A DNA stretch of 64,000 nt from JBARKJ01 sp963698885 (lineage in GTDB: Bacteria > Nitrospirota > JACRHJ01). Below are positions 1 to 8,765 of the stretch, piece by piece. The notes under the pieces were generated by a model. The model was not told the origin of the DNA. It saw only the letters and a program-made list of their open reading frames with translations, and did no database searches. Both the position numbers and the translations under genes were made by a program. The first letter of the stretch is position 1; every line of letters starts with the position of its first letter. The DNA is taken from contig CAVOSJ010000007.1 in assembly GCA_963698885.1 (NCBI GenBank), positions 1 to 64,000 of the forward strand, read 5' to 3'.

Positions 1-1
1 G

Positions 2-1091
2 CGCGGCGGTATCGCGCAGTTCCTGGCGCTACTGAATAAAGCGCTTAAGGCGCGCGGGCACGGCGTCTCGTTCCACCGGTTCATCCGGCAGTATCCTAAA
101 TTCCTGTTCCCGGGTAAGACTCAAGATGACGAAAGCAAGGCGCCGATGGAGGTGGATTCGAAGCCGCTTTTCGACCCGCTGAACCCGTTTAACTGGTTCG
201 TCGAAGGGGCAAGGATTGCAAGAGAGAAGCCGGACCTTATAATCCTTAATTGGTGGATTCCATTTTTCGGGCCGTCTTACTTCGCCGTGCTGCTTATCGT
301 GAAGCTCGTGCTCCCGGGTAAAGGTGATGCTGGTCGTCCACAACGCGATCCCGCACGAGAAGCGGCCCGGCGACATGCTGTTCACGAAGCTCGTTTTTTC
401 CCTGACGGATTATTTCGTCGTGATGTCCGGGGCTGTGCGGGATGACCTCCTGAAGGTAAAGCCGAGCGCCAAGTTCATCCTGACCCCGCACCCGCTGTAC
501 GAGGTATTCGGAAAGCCAAAAGACAAGGATGAGGCGAAGCGGGCCCTGGGAGTATCCGGGCGGGTGGTTCTTTTCTTCGGCTTCATACGGCAGTACAAGG
601 GACTTCACGTACTGCTGGAGGCCATGCCAAAGGTATTAAAGGACGTGCCCCTGACGCTGGTGGTGGCGGGCGAGTTCTACGAGGACAAGGACAGCTACAT
701 GGAGCAGATAGAACGGCTTGGGCTTAAAGGGCGGGTGAACGTACTTGACCGCTTCATCCCGAACGAGGCCGTGGGCGATTATTTCTCCGCCGCGGACGTC
801 CTTGTGCTCCCGTACCTATCCGCCACGCAGAGCGGGATAACCCAGATCGCATTCGCTTTCGACCTTCCGGTCATCGCGACCAGCGTGGGGGGCTTGCCGG
901 AAGTGGTAAAGGAAGGCGAGACGGGATTCTTAGTGCCGCCGAACGACCCTGATGCACTCGCGGATGCGGTGATAAAGTATTTTAAGGACGACTGTTTAGA
1001 AAAATTCAGCGAGAACGTGCGCCGGGAGAGAGGCAGGTTCTCCTGGGAGACATTCGTGGAAGGCGTGGAAAACATTGCGGGCCGGGGCTGA
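2..1091 (+). CDS. Glycosyltransferase, group 1/GT4-like (5' partial, frameshifted)
   Basis: The gene enters from the left edge: the frame starting at base 2 reads RGGIAQFLALLNKALKARGH, a glycine-rich N-terminal Rossmann start typical of GT-B glycosyltransferases. It continues in that frame to about base 320 and resumes in the frame of base 324 (VMLVVHNAIPHEK). Removing one A from the AAA at 320-322 restores a continuous protein. The C-terminal half has the nucleotide-sugar-binding Rossmann domain, with a GFIRQYKG segment, a QSGITQIAFAFDLPV segment in the usual ExxxxxxxE region, and a GETGFLVPP loop. It probably transfers a sugar to LPS or another surface glycan at the cytoplasmic membrane. 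A second glycosyltransferase follows directly. The exact sugar is unknown. Confidence 0.8.
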
Positions 1092-1104
1092 CGCGGGTGC
1101 TTTT

Positions 1105-1968
1105 ATGAACAAGCCGTTGATTTACATAATCGTCCTCAATTACAACCGCAGGGAAGATACGCTCGACTGCATTTCGTCGCTTTTCCGCATGGACTATCCC
1201 AATTTCAAAGTCCTGATGGTGGATAACGCCTCATCGGACGGGACCGCCGACGCCGTCCGCAGGCAGTACCCCCAGGCGGAGGTACTGCAAAACGAAAAGA
1301 ACCTGATGTACGCCGGCGGGAACAATGCCGGGATAGAGTTCGCACTGGAACACGGCGCGGACTGGGTCCTGCTGTTAAATAACGATACCGTGGTGGACGA
1401 ACGCCTTCTGTCGGAGATGGTGGATGCGGCAAACGCGCACCCGGAGGCCGGGGTGCTGGGGCCGATGATCTATTATTACCCGACCGAGGGGGGCGGGGGC
1501 GAGGTTCGGCAGCCGGCCCAGCCGGCAAAAATCTGGTACGCGGGCGGGATCGTGAAGCTCTGGATGGGTCTGACGGCGCACCGGGGCTTAAGGGAAAAGG
1601 ACATCGGGCAATACGGCGCGGTTGAGGCGACGGATTACGTCACGGGTTGCGCAATGCTGGTCTCCCGCGAGTGCCTGGCAAGGTGGGGCTGTCTGGATAC
1701 GTCTTATGGGATGTATGCCGAGGACGTGGACTTCTCCCTGCGGGCAAAGGACGCGGGCTTTGCGCTTTTGTTCGTCCCGGGGGGCAAGGTATGGCACAAG
1801 ATATCCATGAGCGCGGGGGGCGAGTTCAGCGCGTACAAGATAAAGCTCAAGATAAAATCTAACCTGCGGCTTTTCATAAAGTTTTCAAAGCCCTGGCACT
1901 GGCTGACGATGCCGGTATCCGTGCTGGGCAGATTTATTAAATTCGTTACCTTTTTGGTAAAAAGGTAA
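1105..1968 (+). CDS. Glycosyltransferase family 2 (rhamnosyltransferase-like)
   Basis: A 287-residue GT-A enzyme starting at ATG 1105 (MNKPLIYIIVLNYNRRED); the open frame extends 10 codons upstream, but this start fits the family N-terminus. Visible family signatures are VLNYNRREDTLDCISSL, the LLNNDTVVD metal/nucleotide-binding region near residue 91, YVTGCAMLVSRE, and EDVDFSLRAKDAGF near the acceptor site. It resembles WbbL-type rhamnosyltransferases and probably adds a sugar to a surface polysaccharide alongside the upstream glycosyltransferase. The last codons (TFLVKR) and the stop lie inside an intergenic-repeat hairpin, so the C-terminus may have been reshaped by that repeat. Confidence 0.85.
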   Translation: MNKPLIYIIVLNYNRREDTLDCISSLFRMDYPNFKVLMVDNASSDGTADAVRRQYPQAEVLQNEKNLMYAGGNNAGIEFALEHGADWVLLLNNDTVVDERLLSEMVDAANAHPEAGVLGPMIYYYPTEGGGGEVRQPAQPAKIWYAGGIVKLWMGLTAHRGLREKDIGQYGAVEATDYVTGCAMLVSRECLARWGCLDTSYGMYAEDVDFSLRAKDAGFALLFVPGGKVWHKISMSAGGEFSAYKIKLKIKSNLRLFIKFSKPWHWLTMPVSVLGRFIKFVTFLVKR

Positions 1969-1988
1969 CGCCAAAAACTTTTTTTCTC
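1945..1988 (-). repeat. Dispersed hairpin repeat, B half only, reverse orientation
   Basis: Perfect inverted repeat of GTTACCTTTTT with AAAAAGGTAAC around a GGT loop (1945-1969), followed by the linker GCCAAAAACTTTTT seen at other copies. It overlaps the stop codon of the upstream glycosyltransferase. Confidence 0.85.
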
Positions 1989-2053
1989 CCTTGACCCTTA
2001 TCTCCGCATATGTTTTAATAAAAGACCACAAATTTCTTAAAGCAAAGGGAGTT

Positions 2054-3382
2054 ATGGACGATTTCATATACCGGAGCCTGGAGACGGAAGGGGGCCAGTC
2101 TACCCATTCTACCCGAAGCCGGTCCACCGGCCTTTTCTGCGAAGGCGTTCCCCTGTCCAAAATCGCCCGCGAAGTCGGCACGCCGGTGTATGTGTATAGC
2201 TACAACACCCTGGCCCGGCATTTCCGCGTCTTCGACGAGGCATTTTCCGGTATCCCCCACATAGTCTGTTTCGCCATGAAGGCGAACTCGAACTTAGCTG
2301 TGGTAAAGACTTTCGCGGGGCTGGGAGGCGGGGCAGACGTGGTGTCGGGAGGAGAGCTTTTCCGCGCGCTTAAGGCCGGAGTCGAGCCGTCTAAAATAGT
2401 CTACGCAGGGGTCGGCAAGACGGACAGGGAGATAGAGGCCGCCCTCCGGGCCGGCATCCTGATGTTTAATATCGAATCTCAGGAAGAGCTCTCGGCAATC
2501 GACGCCGCGGCGGGGAGGCTGGGGGTTAAGGCCCCTATCGCGCTTCGGGTAAATCCGGACGTGGACGCGAAAACTCACCCGTACATCTCGACCGGCTTAA
2601 AGAAGAACAAGTTCGGCATCTCACTCGAGCAGGCGATGGACGAATACGCGCATGCGGAGAGGCTTCCAAACGTGGAGGTGGTGGGCATCCACCAGCATAT
2701 CGGCTCCCAGCTTACCGAGACCGCGCCGTTCGTGGACTCGCTTGAGAAAACGGCCGGGCTGGTAAGGCAGCTGAAATCCGCCGGTTTCGGCATAAAATAC
2801 ATCGACGTGGGCGGGGGCCTGGGGATACGCTACTTAGACGAGAAGCCGCCCCTGCCGTCCGAGCTGGCCCAGGCCATACGGCCGGTATTGGAGGACTTAG
2901 GCTGCACGCTGATATTCGAGCCGGGGAGGGTGCTTGCGGGAAATGCCGGGTGCCTCGTCACGAAGGTATTGTACAGGAAGTCCACGGAAGAAAAGAACTT
3001 TGTAATCGTGGACGCCGGTATGAACGACCTCGTGCGGCCTACACTTTACCAGGCATACCACGAGATAAAGCAGGTTATACCGACGGACGCCCCGGATTTT
3101 TCCGCGGACGTGGTAGGCCCGATATGCGAGACGGGAGATTTTCTGGCCAGGGACCGCGCGATGCGGGTGCCGGAACAGGGCGAGCTGCTGGCGGTAATGA
3201 GCGCCGGGGCGTATGGGTTTACCATGTCATCCAACTATAACTCGCGCCCCAGGGTTGCCGAGGTAATGGTGGACGGTGACAGGTATTATATAGTCAGAAG
3301 GCGCGAAGATTACGAAGGACTGGTCAGGGGGGAAGAAATCCCCGAGTTCCTGGCCGGGGAAAAGGTGGCTCACAATGTCTGA
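2054..3382 (+). CDS. lysA: Diaminopimelate decarboxylase
   Basis: PLP-dependent fold-III enzyme converting meso-diaminopimelate to L-lysine, the last step of lysine synthesis. ATG 2054 is preferred over upstream in-frame starts because AAAGGGA precedes it. About 442 residues, normal length. The PLP lysine lies in CFAMKANSN. VGIHQHIGSQ, a glycine-rich phosphate-binding stretch (DVGGGLGIRY), EPGR and the ICETGDFLA active-site cysteine segment are all present, as is the C-terminal YNSRPR. The next gene overlaps its 3' end by 8 bases. It opens the lysine run that continues with dapF, dapA, dapB and dapL. Confidence 0.96.
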   Translation: MDDFIYRSLETEGGQSTHSTRSRSTGLFCEGVPLSKIAREVGTPVYVYSYNTLARHFRVFDEAFSGIPHIVCFAMKANSNLAVVKTFAGLGGGADVVSGGELFRALKAGVEPSKIVYAGVGKTDREIEAALRAGILMFNIESQEELSAIDAAAGRLGVKAPIALRVNPDVDAKTHPYISTGLKKNKFGISLEQAMDEYAHAERLPNVEVVGIHQHIGSQLTETAPFVDSLEKTAGLVRQLKSAGFGIKYIDVGGGLGIRYLDEKPPLPSELAQAIRPVLEDLGCTLIFEPGRVLAGNAGCLVTKVLYRKSTEEKNFVIVDAGMNDLVRPTLYQAYHEIKQVIPTDAPDFSADVVGPICETGDFLARDRAMRVPEQGELLAVMSAGAYGFTMSSNYNSRPRVAEVMVDGDRYYIVRRREDYEGLVRGEEIPEFLAGEKVAHNV

Positions 3383-3893
3383 CGAAGAAAAAGACGACCT
3401 TTGGACGGAAAGGGACAGGACCTTACCTCGCCAGGAAGGGGACAGGCCGGAAGATGACCCGGAGGAATTTTTCAAGGCCGGGATGTTCCTTCTGAAGAGA
3501 GACAAAGTAAAAGAGGCCCACGCCGCATTCAAGCGGGCGCTTTTCCTCCGGGAGCAGGAGCCGAGGTACATGTCCTATACAGGGCTGACCCTGGCCATGG
3601 CCCTGGGGAAGACGAAAGAGGCGGTCCTGCTTTGCGAGAAGGCGGTCCAGAAGGAGTTTTTCCGCTCGGAGCTTTTCTTAAACCTTGGGAAGGTATATTT
3701 GCTGGCCGGCAACCGGAAGAAGGCGCACGTAGCCTTCAGGAAGGGGATGACGCTGGACCGTGATAACCGCACTCTCCGCGGCGAACTCGAGAGGATGGGG
3801 ATAAGAAAGCCGCCGGTTTTCAAGTTCCTGGACAGGAGACACCCGGTAAACAAATTGACCGGCAAGATGCTTCACCGCCTGAGGCTTAGGTAA
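3375..3893 (+). CDS. TPR-repeat protein
   Basis: A 172-residue cytoplasmic protein with no signal peptide. After a charged N-terminus (EEKDDLWTERD) it has about three tetratricopeptide-like helical pairs from residue 33: EEFFKAGMFLLKRDKVKEAH, a MSYTGLTLAMALGKTKEAV unit and a LFLNLGKVYLLAGNRKKAH unit. The start overlaps the end of lysA and dapF begins 3 bases after its stop, so the three are probably translationally coupled. TPRs mediate protein contacts. Its partner, and why it sits between two lysine genes, cannot be told from sequence. Confidence 0.75.
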   Translation: MSDEEKDDLWTERDRTLPRQEGDRPEDDPEEFFKAGMFLLKRDKVKEAHAAFKRALFLREQEPRYMSYTGLTLAMALGKTKEAVLLCEKAVQKEFFRSELFLNLGKVYLLAGNRKKAHVAFRKGMTLDRDNRTLRGELERMGIRKPPVFKFLDRRHPVNKLTGKMLHRLRLR

Positions 3894-3896
3894 CAG

Positions 3897-4717
3897 ATGG
3901 ACCATCTGCCTTTCGCCAAGATGCATTCATCCGGCAACGACTTCATAATAATCGACGACCGCGCAGGGCAGGTTTCGGGAGATGTCCCGGAAATGGTCCG
4001 GAAGCTCTGCAGGCCGCATTTTTCAATCGGGGCGGACGGCCTTATACTTATAGAGAAGTCGGAGACGGCGGACTTTAAGTGGCGCTTCTTCAACTCCGAT
4101 GGAAGCCAGGTGGAGATGTGCGGGAACGGCGCCCGCTGCGCCGCCCGTTTCGCGTACAGGAAATGCTTCGGCGGCCGGGCGCTTAGCTTCGAGACGTTGG
4201 CCGGGATAATCAGGGCGGAGGTGAAGGAGTCCTCCGTGAAGGTACAGCTCACCCGTCCGTCGGATTACCGGCGGAGATGGTTATAGACGCAGGCGGAGTA
4301 GACCTAAAGGCCGCATTTATCAATACCGGCGTGCCGCATGTTGTATATTTTGAGGACGATATGGAATCAGCGGACGTTTTGGGCATAGGGGCTGCTACAC
4401 GCTATCATAAACTTTTCGCCCCGGCGGGTACGAACGCGAACTTCGTGCAGGTCACGGGCAAGGACGAGCTAACCCTCCGGACTTACGAGCGCGGCGTGGA
4501 GGCGGAGACCCTGGCCTGCGGTACCGGCGCCACGGCCTCGGCTCTTGTCGCAGGAGCTGCGGGCTACGTTAAATCCCCGGTGCGCGTAAAGACCAGGGGG
4601 GGAAGCGACCTGACGGTATATTTCGACTGGGACGGCAATAAGTTCGGCGACGTCTTTTTAGAAGGCGACGCGGTTTTCGTATATCAGGGGATAATCGAAG
4701 AAGGGGCTTTAAGCTAA
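3897..4717 (+). CDS. dapF: Diaminopimelate epimerase (apparent frameshift)
   Basis: Converts LL- to meso-diaminopimelate using two cysteines, both present: EMCGNGARC in the first half and LACGTGATA in the second. The N-terminus MDHLPFAKMHSSGNDF is characteristic. The first frame runs to 4286 and the second from about 4270 (EMVIDAGG) to 4717. One missing base near 4272, within a CCGGCGG run, explains the break. The restored protein of about 273 residues is normal length, and both halves keep the conserved residues. I take the break as a sequence error. It sits between the TPR gene and dapA in the lysine run. Confidence 0.9.
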
Positions 4718-4720
4718 ACC

Positions 4721-4781
4721 GTTACTTTTCTTTTCGTCTCGTTTTCTTTTGCTACTTTTCTTTTCCGTAAAAGAAAAGTAG
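4721..4781. repeat. Dispersed hairpin repeat, A half, partly duplicated
   Basis: A perfect A-type hairpin (4752-4781, CTACTTTTCTTTT arm and its complement) is preceded by a degenerate second A arm at 4721-4740. Its right arm runs straight into the dapA ribosome-binding site GGAGGAGG. Confidence 0.8.
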
Positions 4782-4796
4782 GAGGAGGTTTTTAAA

Positions 4797-5669
4797 ATGT
4801 TCAAAGGTTCCATAGTCGCCATCGTGACGCCGTTCAAGAACGGGAAAGTGGACGAAACCGCCCTTGGCGAGCTGATAGATTGGCACATTGCATCGGGCAC
4901 GGACGGCATAGTCCCCTGCGGCACAACCGGCGAGTCCGCGACGCTTGGTTTTGAGGAGCACGGGCAGGTTATCGAATACACGGTCGGGAAAGTCGCCGGG
5001 CGCGTGCCGGTAATCGCGGGCACGGGCTCAAACTCCACGGAAGAGACGATAATGCTGACCGCGCACGCCAAAAAAGTCGGCGCGGACGGCGCGCTCCTCA
5101 TAACGCCTTACTACAACAAGCCCACTCAGGAGGGGCTGTACAGGCATTTCAAGGCAGTCGCGGACGCGGTGGACATCCCCATCGTGCTCTATAACGTACC
5201 CGGGCGGACCTCGGTCAACATGCTCCCGGCGACGGTCGCGCGCTGCGCCCAGATAAAGAATATCGTGGCGATAAAAGAGGCCACGGCGAACCTCCAGCAG
5301 ATATCCGAGATAATCGAACTCTGCGGGGATAAGCTCTTTGTCCTCTCCGGAGACGACTTCACGGTCCTTCCGCTTCTCTCTATCGGCGGGGTGGGCGTGA
5401 TCTCCGTCACGGCGAACGTCGCGCCGGTCGATATGGCGGGGCTTTGCGATGCATATTTCGCGGGCGATATGGTCGAGGCCAGGAGGCTCCACTACAAGCT
5501 CCAGCCGCTGAACCAGTCCATGTTCTACGAGACGAACCCGATACCGGTCAAGACGGCATTAGGTCTGATGGGGAAAATATCTCCGGAGTTCCGGCTCCCT
5601 CTTTGCCCGATGAGCGACACGAATACCGAGAAGCTGACGAACGTGATGAAGAAGTACGGGCTGATATAA
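4797..5669 (+). CDS. dapA: 4-hydroxy-tetrahydrodipicolinate synthase
   Basis: A 290-residue class I aldolase-fold enzyme condensing pyruvate with aspartate semialdehyde, the committed step of diaminopimelate synthesis. CGTTGES (substrate loop), LLITPYYNKPTQEG with the catalytic tyrosine, YNVPGRTS, and the Schiff-base lysine in VAIKEAT are all visible. It is preceded by a strong GGAGGAGG site abutting an A-type repeat hairpin. No lysine riboswitch is visible upstream. Confidence 0.97.
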   Translation: MFKGSIVAIVTPFKNGKVDETALGELIDWHIASGTDGIVPCGTTGESATLGFEEHGQVIEYTVGKVAGRVPVIAGTGSNSTEETIMLTAHAKKVGADGALLITPYYNKPTQEGLYRHFKAVADAVDIPIVLYNVPGRTSVNMLPATVARCAQIKNIVAIKEATANLQQISEIIELCGDKLFVLSGDDFTVLPLLSIGGVGVISVTANVAPVDMAGLCDAYFAGDMVEARRLHYKLQPLNQSMFYETNPIPVKTALGLMGKISPEFRLPLCPMSDTNTEKLTNVMKKYGLI

Positions 5670-5673
5670 AACC

Positions 5674-5772
5674 GTTACTTTTCTTTTGGAAAAAAGAAAA
5701 GTAACGCAAAAGAAAACCAAGTTAAAAACAGTTTACAAGTTTTTGGTGTTACCTTTTTACCAAAAAGGTAAC
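5674..5772 (+). repeat. Dispersed bipartite hairpin repeat, forward orientation
   Basis: A hairpin at 5674-5705, linker with CAAAAGAAA and AAGTTTTTGGTG, B hairpin at 5748-5772. It fills the dapA-dapB gap except for the dapB ribosome-binding site (AGGAGA). Confidence 0.9.
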
Positions 5773-5791
5773 GACTTTTCAGGAGACAGAA

Positions 5792-6595
5792 ATGGTCAAC
5801 TGCATAGTAACCGGCGCCGCGGGCAGGATGGGACGGCGGATACTGGAACTGCTAATCGAGAACCCCAATACCGACGTGTGCTGCGCGACGGAGAGGCCGG
5901 GGCACGAACTGGTCGGGATGGACGTGGGCGACTACCTGGGCCTCGGGAAAAAAGGCTGCACTATCGCCGACGGCCTCTCGAAGGTCGTCAACTGCGGCGA
6001 AGTGGTAATCGACTTCACGTTTCCGGAAGTGACCCTGGAGAACGCGAAGGTCGCCTCGGCGGCGGGCAGGGCGATGGTAATCGGCTCGACCGGCTTTAGC
6101 CGAGAGCAGTTAGAGCAGATGCGCGAGTTCGCAAAGCTCGTCCCGATAGTGCTCGCGCCGAACATGAGCGTGGGCGTGAACCTCCTTTTGAAGGTGCTTA
6201 AAGACATGGCGTCGGTGCTGGACGAAGAGTACGACGTCGACATCGTCGAGACGCACCACCGGCACAAAAAAGACGCGCCTTCCGGGACCGCGCTTAAGAT
6301 GGCGCAGGTAATCGCGGACGGGCGTGGCCGGAAGTTAGAGGACGTCGCGGCGTACAGCCGTCACGGCAATATCGGCGAGAGGAAAAAAGGGGAGATAGGC
6401 GTCCAGGCGCTCCGTATCGGGGACGTGGTCGGCGACCACACCGTGATATTCGGGACGCAGGGCGAGCGCATCGAGATAACGCACAAGGCGTCATCGCGGG
6501 ATGTCTTCGCGCGCGGCGCGGTCCGCGCGGCACAGTGGGTCGCGGGGCGAAAGCCGGGGCTATACGACATGCAGGACGTGCTGGGGATAAAATAA
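5792..6595 (+). CDS. dapB: 4-hydroxy-tetrahydrodipicolinate reductase
   Basis: A 267-residue NAD(P)H-dependent enzyme producing tetrahydrodipicolinate, the substrate of DapL downstream. The N-terminal Rossmann motif is GAAGRMGRRI. The catalytic segment ETHHRHKKDAPSGTALKMA, with its conserved histidines, lysine and GT pair, is in the centre. The C-terminus has HTVIFGTQGERIEITHKASSRD. The start at ATG 5792 is preceded by AGGAGACAGAA. Length is normal. Confidence 0.97.
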   Translation: MVNCIVTGAAGRMGRRILELLIENPNTDVCCATERPGHELVGMDVGDYLGLGKKGCTIADGLSKVVNCGEVVIDFTFPEVTLENAKVASAAGRAMVIGSTGFSREQLEQMREFAKLVPIVLAPNMSVGVNLLLKVLKDMASVLDEEYDVDIVETHHRHKKDAPSGTALKMAQVIADGRGRKLEDVAAYSRHGNIGERKKGEIGVQALRIGDVVGDHTVIFGTQGERIEITHKASSRDVFARGAVRAAQWVAGRKPGLYDMQDVLGIK

Positions 6596-6606
6596 TTAGA
6601 ACCTTT

Positions 6607-6742
6607 GTTACCTTTTTGGGAAAAAGGTAACGCCAAAAACTTTTGGACTGTTTTAAAGTCCCGCTTTCTTTTGTGTTACTTTTCTTTCCCGCGAGATGAT
6701 TTACCTGTCCAGAGCGATAGCGAAGACAGAAAGAAAAGTAAC
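6607..6742 (-). repeat. Dispersed bipartite hairpin repeat, reverse orientation, enlarged A loop
   Basis: B hairpin 6607-6631, linker GCCAAAAACTTTT, then an A stem whose arms (6675-6688 and 6729-6742) are separated by about 40 bases instead of the usual 2-6. Confidence 0.85.
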
Positions 6743-6755
6743 GGTTTAGGCATTT

Positions 6756-7505
6756 ATGAAAATTGTCCGCTATTTAAAAAATCACCTCATATGCCTTGGC
6801 ATACTGGACGGCGAGCTTGTCCAGCCGATTTCGGACGTCAGGCGTATGATAACCCACGGAGACCAGGTTCCGCTCTCCGACGTGAAGTTGCTTGCCCCTG
6901 CCGCGCCGACGAAGATCGTCTGCGCGGGGCTGAACTATAAAGACCATGCCGAGGAGATGGGGCTTCCCATCCCGGAGCAGCCGGTGATATTTCTGAAGCC
7001 GCCGTCCGCCGTCCTGGAGCCTGGAGGCACGATTCCATATCCGATGATGACGCACCGCATAGACTACGAGGCGGAGCTGGCGGTCGTGATAGGGAGGACC
7101 GCGAAGGGGGTACGGCAGGACACCGCGCTGGATTACGTCCTCGGATACACCTGCATAAACGACGTTACCGCGCGAGACCTCCAGAAAATGGACGGGCAAT
7201 GGACTCTGGCCAAATCGTTTGACGGGTTTGCGCCCTTCGGCCCATGGATAGAGACCGATATAGACCCGGGGGACCTGCTTGTCGAGGCGTACTTGAACGG
7301 CGAGCGGAAACAGTCTTCTTCCACCGCCAACCTGATATTCCCGGTCGCGTACCTCATCTCGTACATCTCTCAGGTGATGACGCTGTATGCGGGCGACGTT
7401 ATCGCCACCGGGACCCCGCTTGGCACGGGCAGGATGGAAAGAGGCGACGAGATAGAGGTAAGGATTTCCGGCATAGGCTCGCTTATAAACGTAATCGAGA
7501 GTTAA
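6756..7505 (+). CDS. Fumarylacetoacetate hydrolase (FAH) family protein
   Basis: A 249-residue protein with the short N-terminal domain (residues 1-45) and FAH catalytic domain. KIVCAGLNYKDHAEEM, FLKPPSAVLEPG, the metal-binding DYEAELAVVIG, the GYTCINDVTARDLQ region, AKSFDGFAPFGPW and GDVIATGTPLGTG are family signatures. Members include acylpyruvases, oxaloacetate tautomerase/decarboxylases and 2-hydroxyhepta-2,4-diene-1,7-dioate isomerases; substrate cannot be assigned. It lies between dapB and dapL, 24 bases before the latter. A link to lysine metabolism or to clearing a reactive keto acid is only suggested by position. Confidence 0.88.
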   Translation: MKIVRYLKNHLICLGILDGELVQPISDVRRMITHGDQVPLSDVKLLAPAAPTKIVCAGLNYKDHAEEMGLPIPEQPVIFLKPPSAVLEPGGTIPYPMMTHRIDYEAELAVVIGRTAKGVRQDTALDYVLGYTCINDVTARDLQKMDGQWTLAKSFDGFAPFGPWIETDIDPGDLLVEAYLNGERKQSSSTANLIFPVAYLISYISQVMTLYAGDVIATGTPLGTGRMERGDEIEVRISGIGSLINVIES

Positions 7506-7529
7506 GAACTGCAAGGAGGCTCGGGCACT

Positions 7530-8765
7530 TTGGCAGACAGTTATATTCAGAAACTTTTCTCCGAAAGGATTGGCGGGAGCCGGTTCGGGAAAGACACGAA
7601 GATATACAAGTTCGAGAAGATAAAGAGGGCGAAGCGCGAGGCGCTGGCCGCAAACCCGGGCGCGGAGATAATAGACCTGGGCGTGGGCGAGCCGGACGAG
7701 ATGGCGTTTCCCGGAGTGGTAAAGCGGCTCTCTCAGGAGGCCGCAAAGCCTGAGAACAGGGGCTACGCGGATAACGGGATACAGCAGTACAAGGATGCGG
7801 CGGCGGCCTACCTGAAGAAGGTGTACGGGGTAAAAAACCTTGACCCGCAGACGGAGGTGCTGCACTCAATCGGCAGCAAGCCCGCGCTGGCGATGCTCCC
7901 GTATGCGTTCATAAACCCCGGCGACGTTGCGCTTGTCACCGTGCCCGGATATCCCATACTCGCCACGCATACGAAATACGCCGGAGGCGAGTCGTACCAC
8001 CTCCCGCTGGATGAAACAAACGGTTTCCTCCCGCGGCTGGACAAGGTTCCCGCGCCGATAAGGAAACGCGCGAAGCTCCTGTATATCAACTACCCGAACA
8101 ACCCGACCGGGGCAGTCGCGACGAAAGAGTTTTTCGCGGAGGTGGTGGAGTTCGCACGGAAGAATAAAGTGGTGGTCGTGCAGGACGCGGCATACGCGGC
8201 CCTGACATACAAGGGGCGGCCGACGTCTTTTCTCTCCACGCCGGGCGCGAAAGAAGTGGGGGTGGAGATACACTCCATGTCCAAGGCGTTCAACATGACG
8301 GGCTGGAGGCTCGCATTTGTCGCGGGTAACGAAAAGGTCGTCTCGGCGTTCGGGCACATAAAGGACAATTACGACTCCGGGCAGTTCAAGGCCATCCAGC
8401 AGGCGGGATGCTACGCGCTTGAGCACCCCGAGATAACGGAAGAGATAACGGAAAAATACAGGCGCAGGCTGACGGCGCTTGTGAAGATTCTGAAAGCAGC
8501 CGGTTTCGATGCGAAGATGCCGGGCGGCTCTTTTTACCTGTACGTAAAGGCGCCCAGGGGGGTAAAAGGCGGGCGGAGCTTCGATACCGCCGAGGATTTC
8601 TCCGGATACTTAATCAGGGAAAAATTAATCTCGACCGTGCCCTGGGACGACGCGGGCGCGTATATCCGCCTTTCCGCGACGTTCGAGGCGAAAAATAAAA
8701 AGGACGAGGAACGTGTGCTGGGGGAACTAAAGCGAAGGCTAACCGGAATGGAGCTTATATTTTGA
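7530..8765 (+). CDS. dapL: LL-diaminopimelate aminotransferase
   Basis: A 411-residue class I/II PLP aminotransferase making LL-diaminopimelate directly from tetrahydrodipicolinate and glutamate, so no succinylated or acetylated intermediates are needed. It starts at TTG 7530 with AAGGAGG upstream. DapL-type features are the N-terminal DTKIYKFEKIKRAKREA, IDLGVGEPDEMAFPGVV, NYPNNPTGAV, VQDAAYAALTYKGRP and the PLP lysine in SMSKAFNMTGWR. The family-specific GVGEPDE and neighbouring dapA/B/F/lysA support DapL over a general aminotransferase. The last bases overlap the rph start. Confidence 0.93.
   Translation: MADSYIQKLFSERIGGSRFGKDTKIYKFEKIKRAKREALAANPGAEIIDLGVGEPDEMAFPGVVKRLSQEAAKPENRGYADNGIQQYKDAAAAYLKKVYGVKNLDPQTEVLHSIGSKPALAMLPYAFINPGDVALVTVPGYPILATHTKYAGGESYHLPLDETNGFLPRLDKVPAPIRKRAKLLYINYPNNPTGAVATKEFFAEVVEFARKNKVVVVQDAAYAALTYKGRPTSFLSTPGAKEVGVEIHSMSKAFNMTGWRLAFVAGNEKVVSAFGHIKDNYDSGQFKAIQQAGCYALEHPEITEEITEKYRRRLTALVKILKAAGFDAKMPGGSFYLYVKAPRGVKGGRSFDTAEDFSGYLIREKLISTVPWDDAGAYIRLSATFEAKNKKDEERVLGELKRRLTGMELIF

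Noticed and set aside
4718..4796. Lysine riboswitch upstream of dapA
   Set aside because: The gap holds only the A-type repeat hairpin and the ribosome-binding site.
6774..7865. A 363-codon open frame on the minus strand
   Set aside because: It lies opposite the FAH and dapL genes, both well-supported families; it has Arg/His-rich composition typical of antisense frames.
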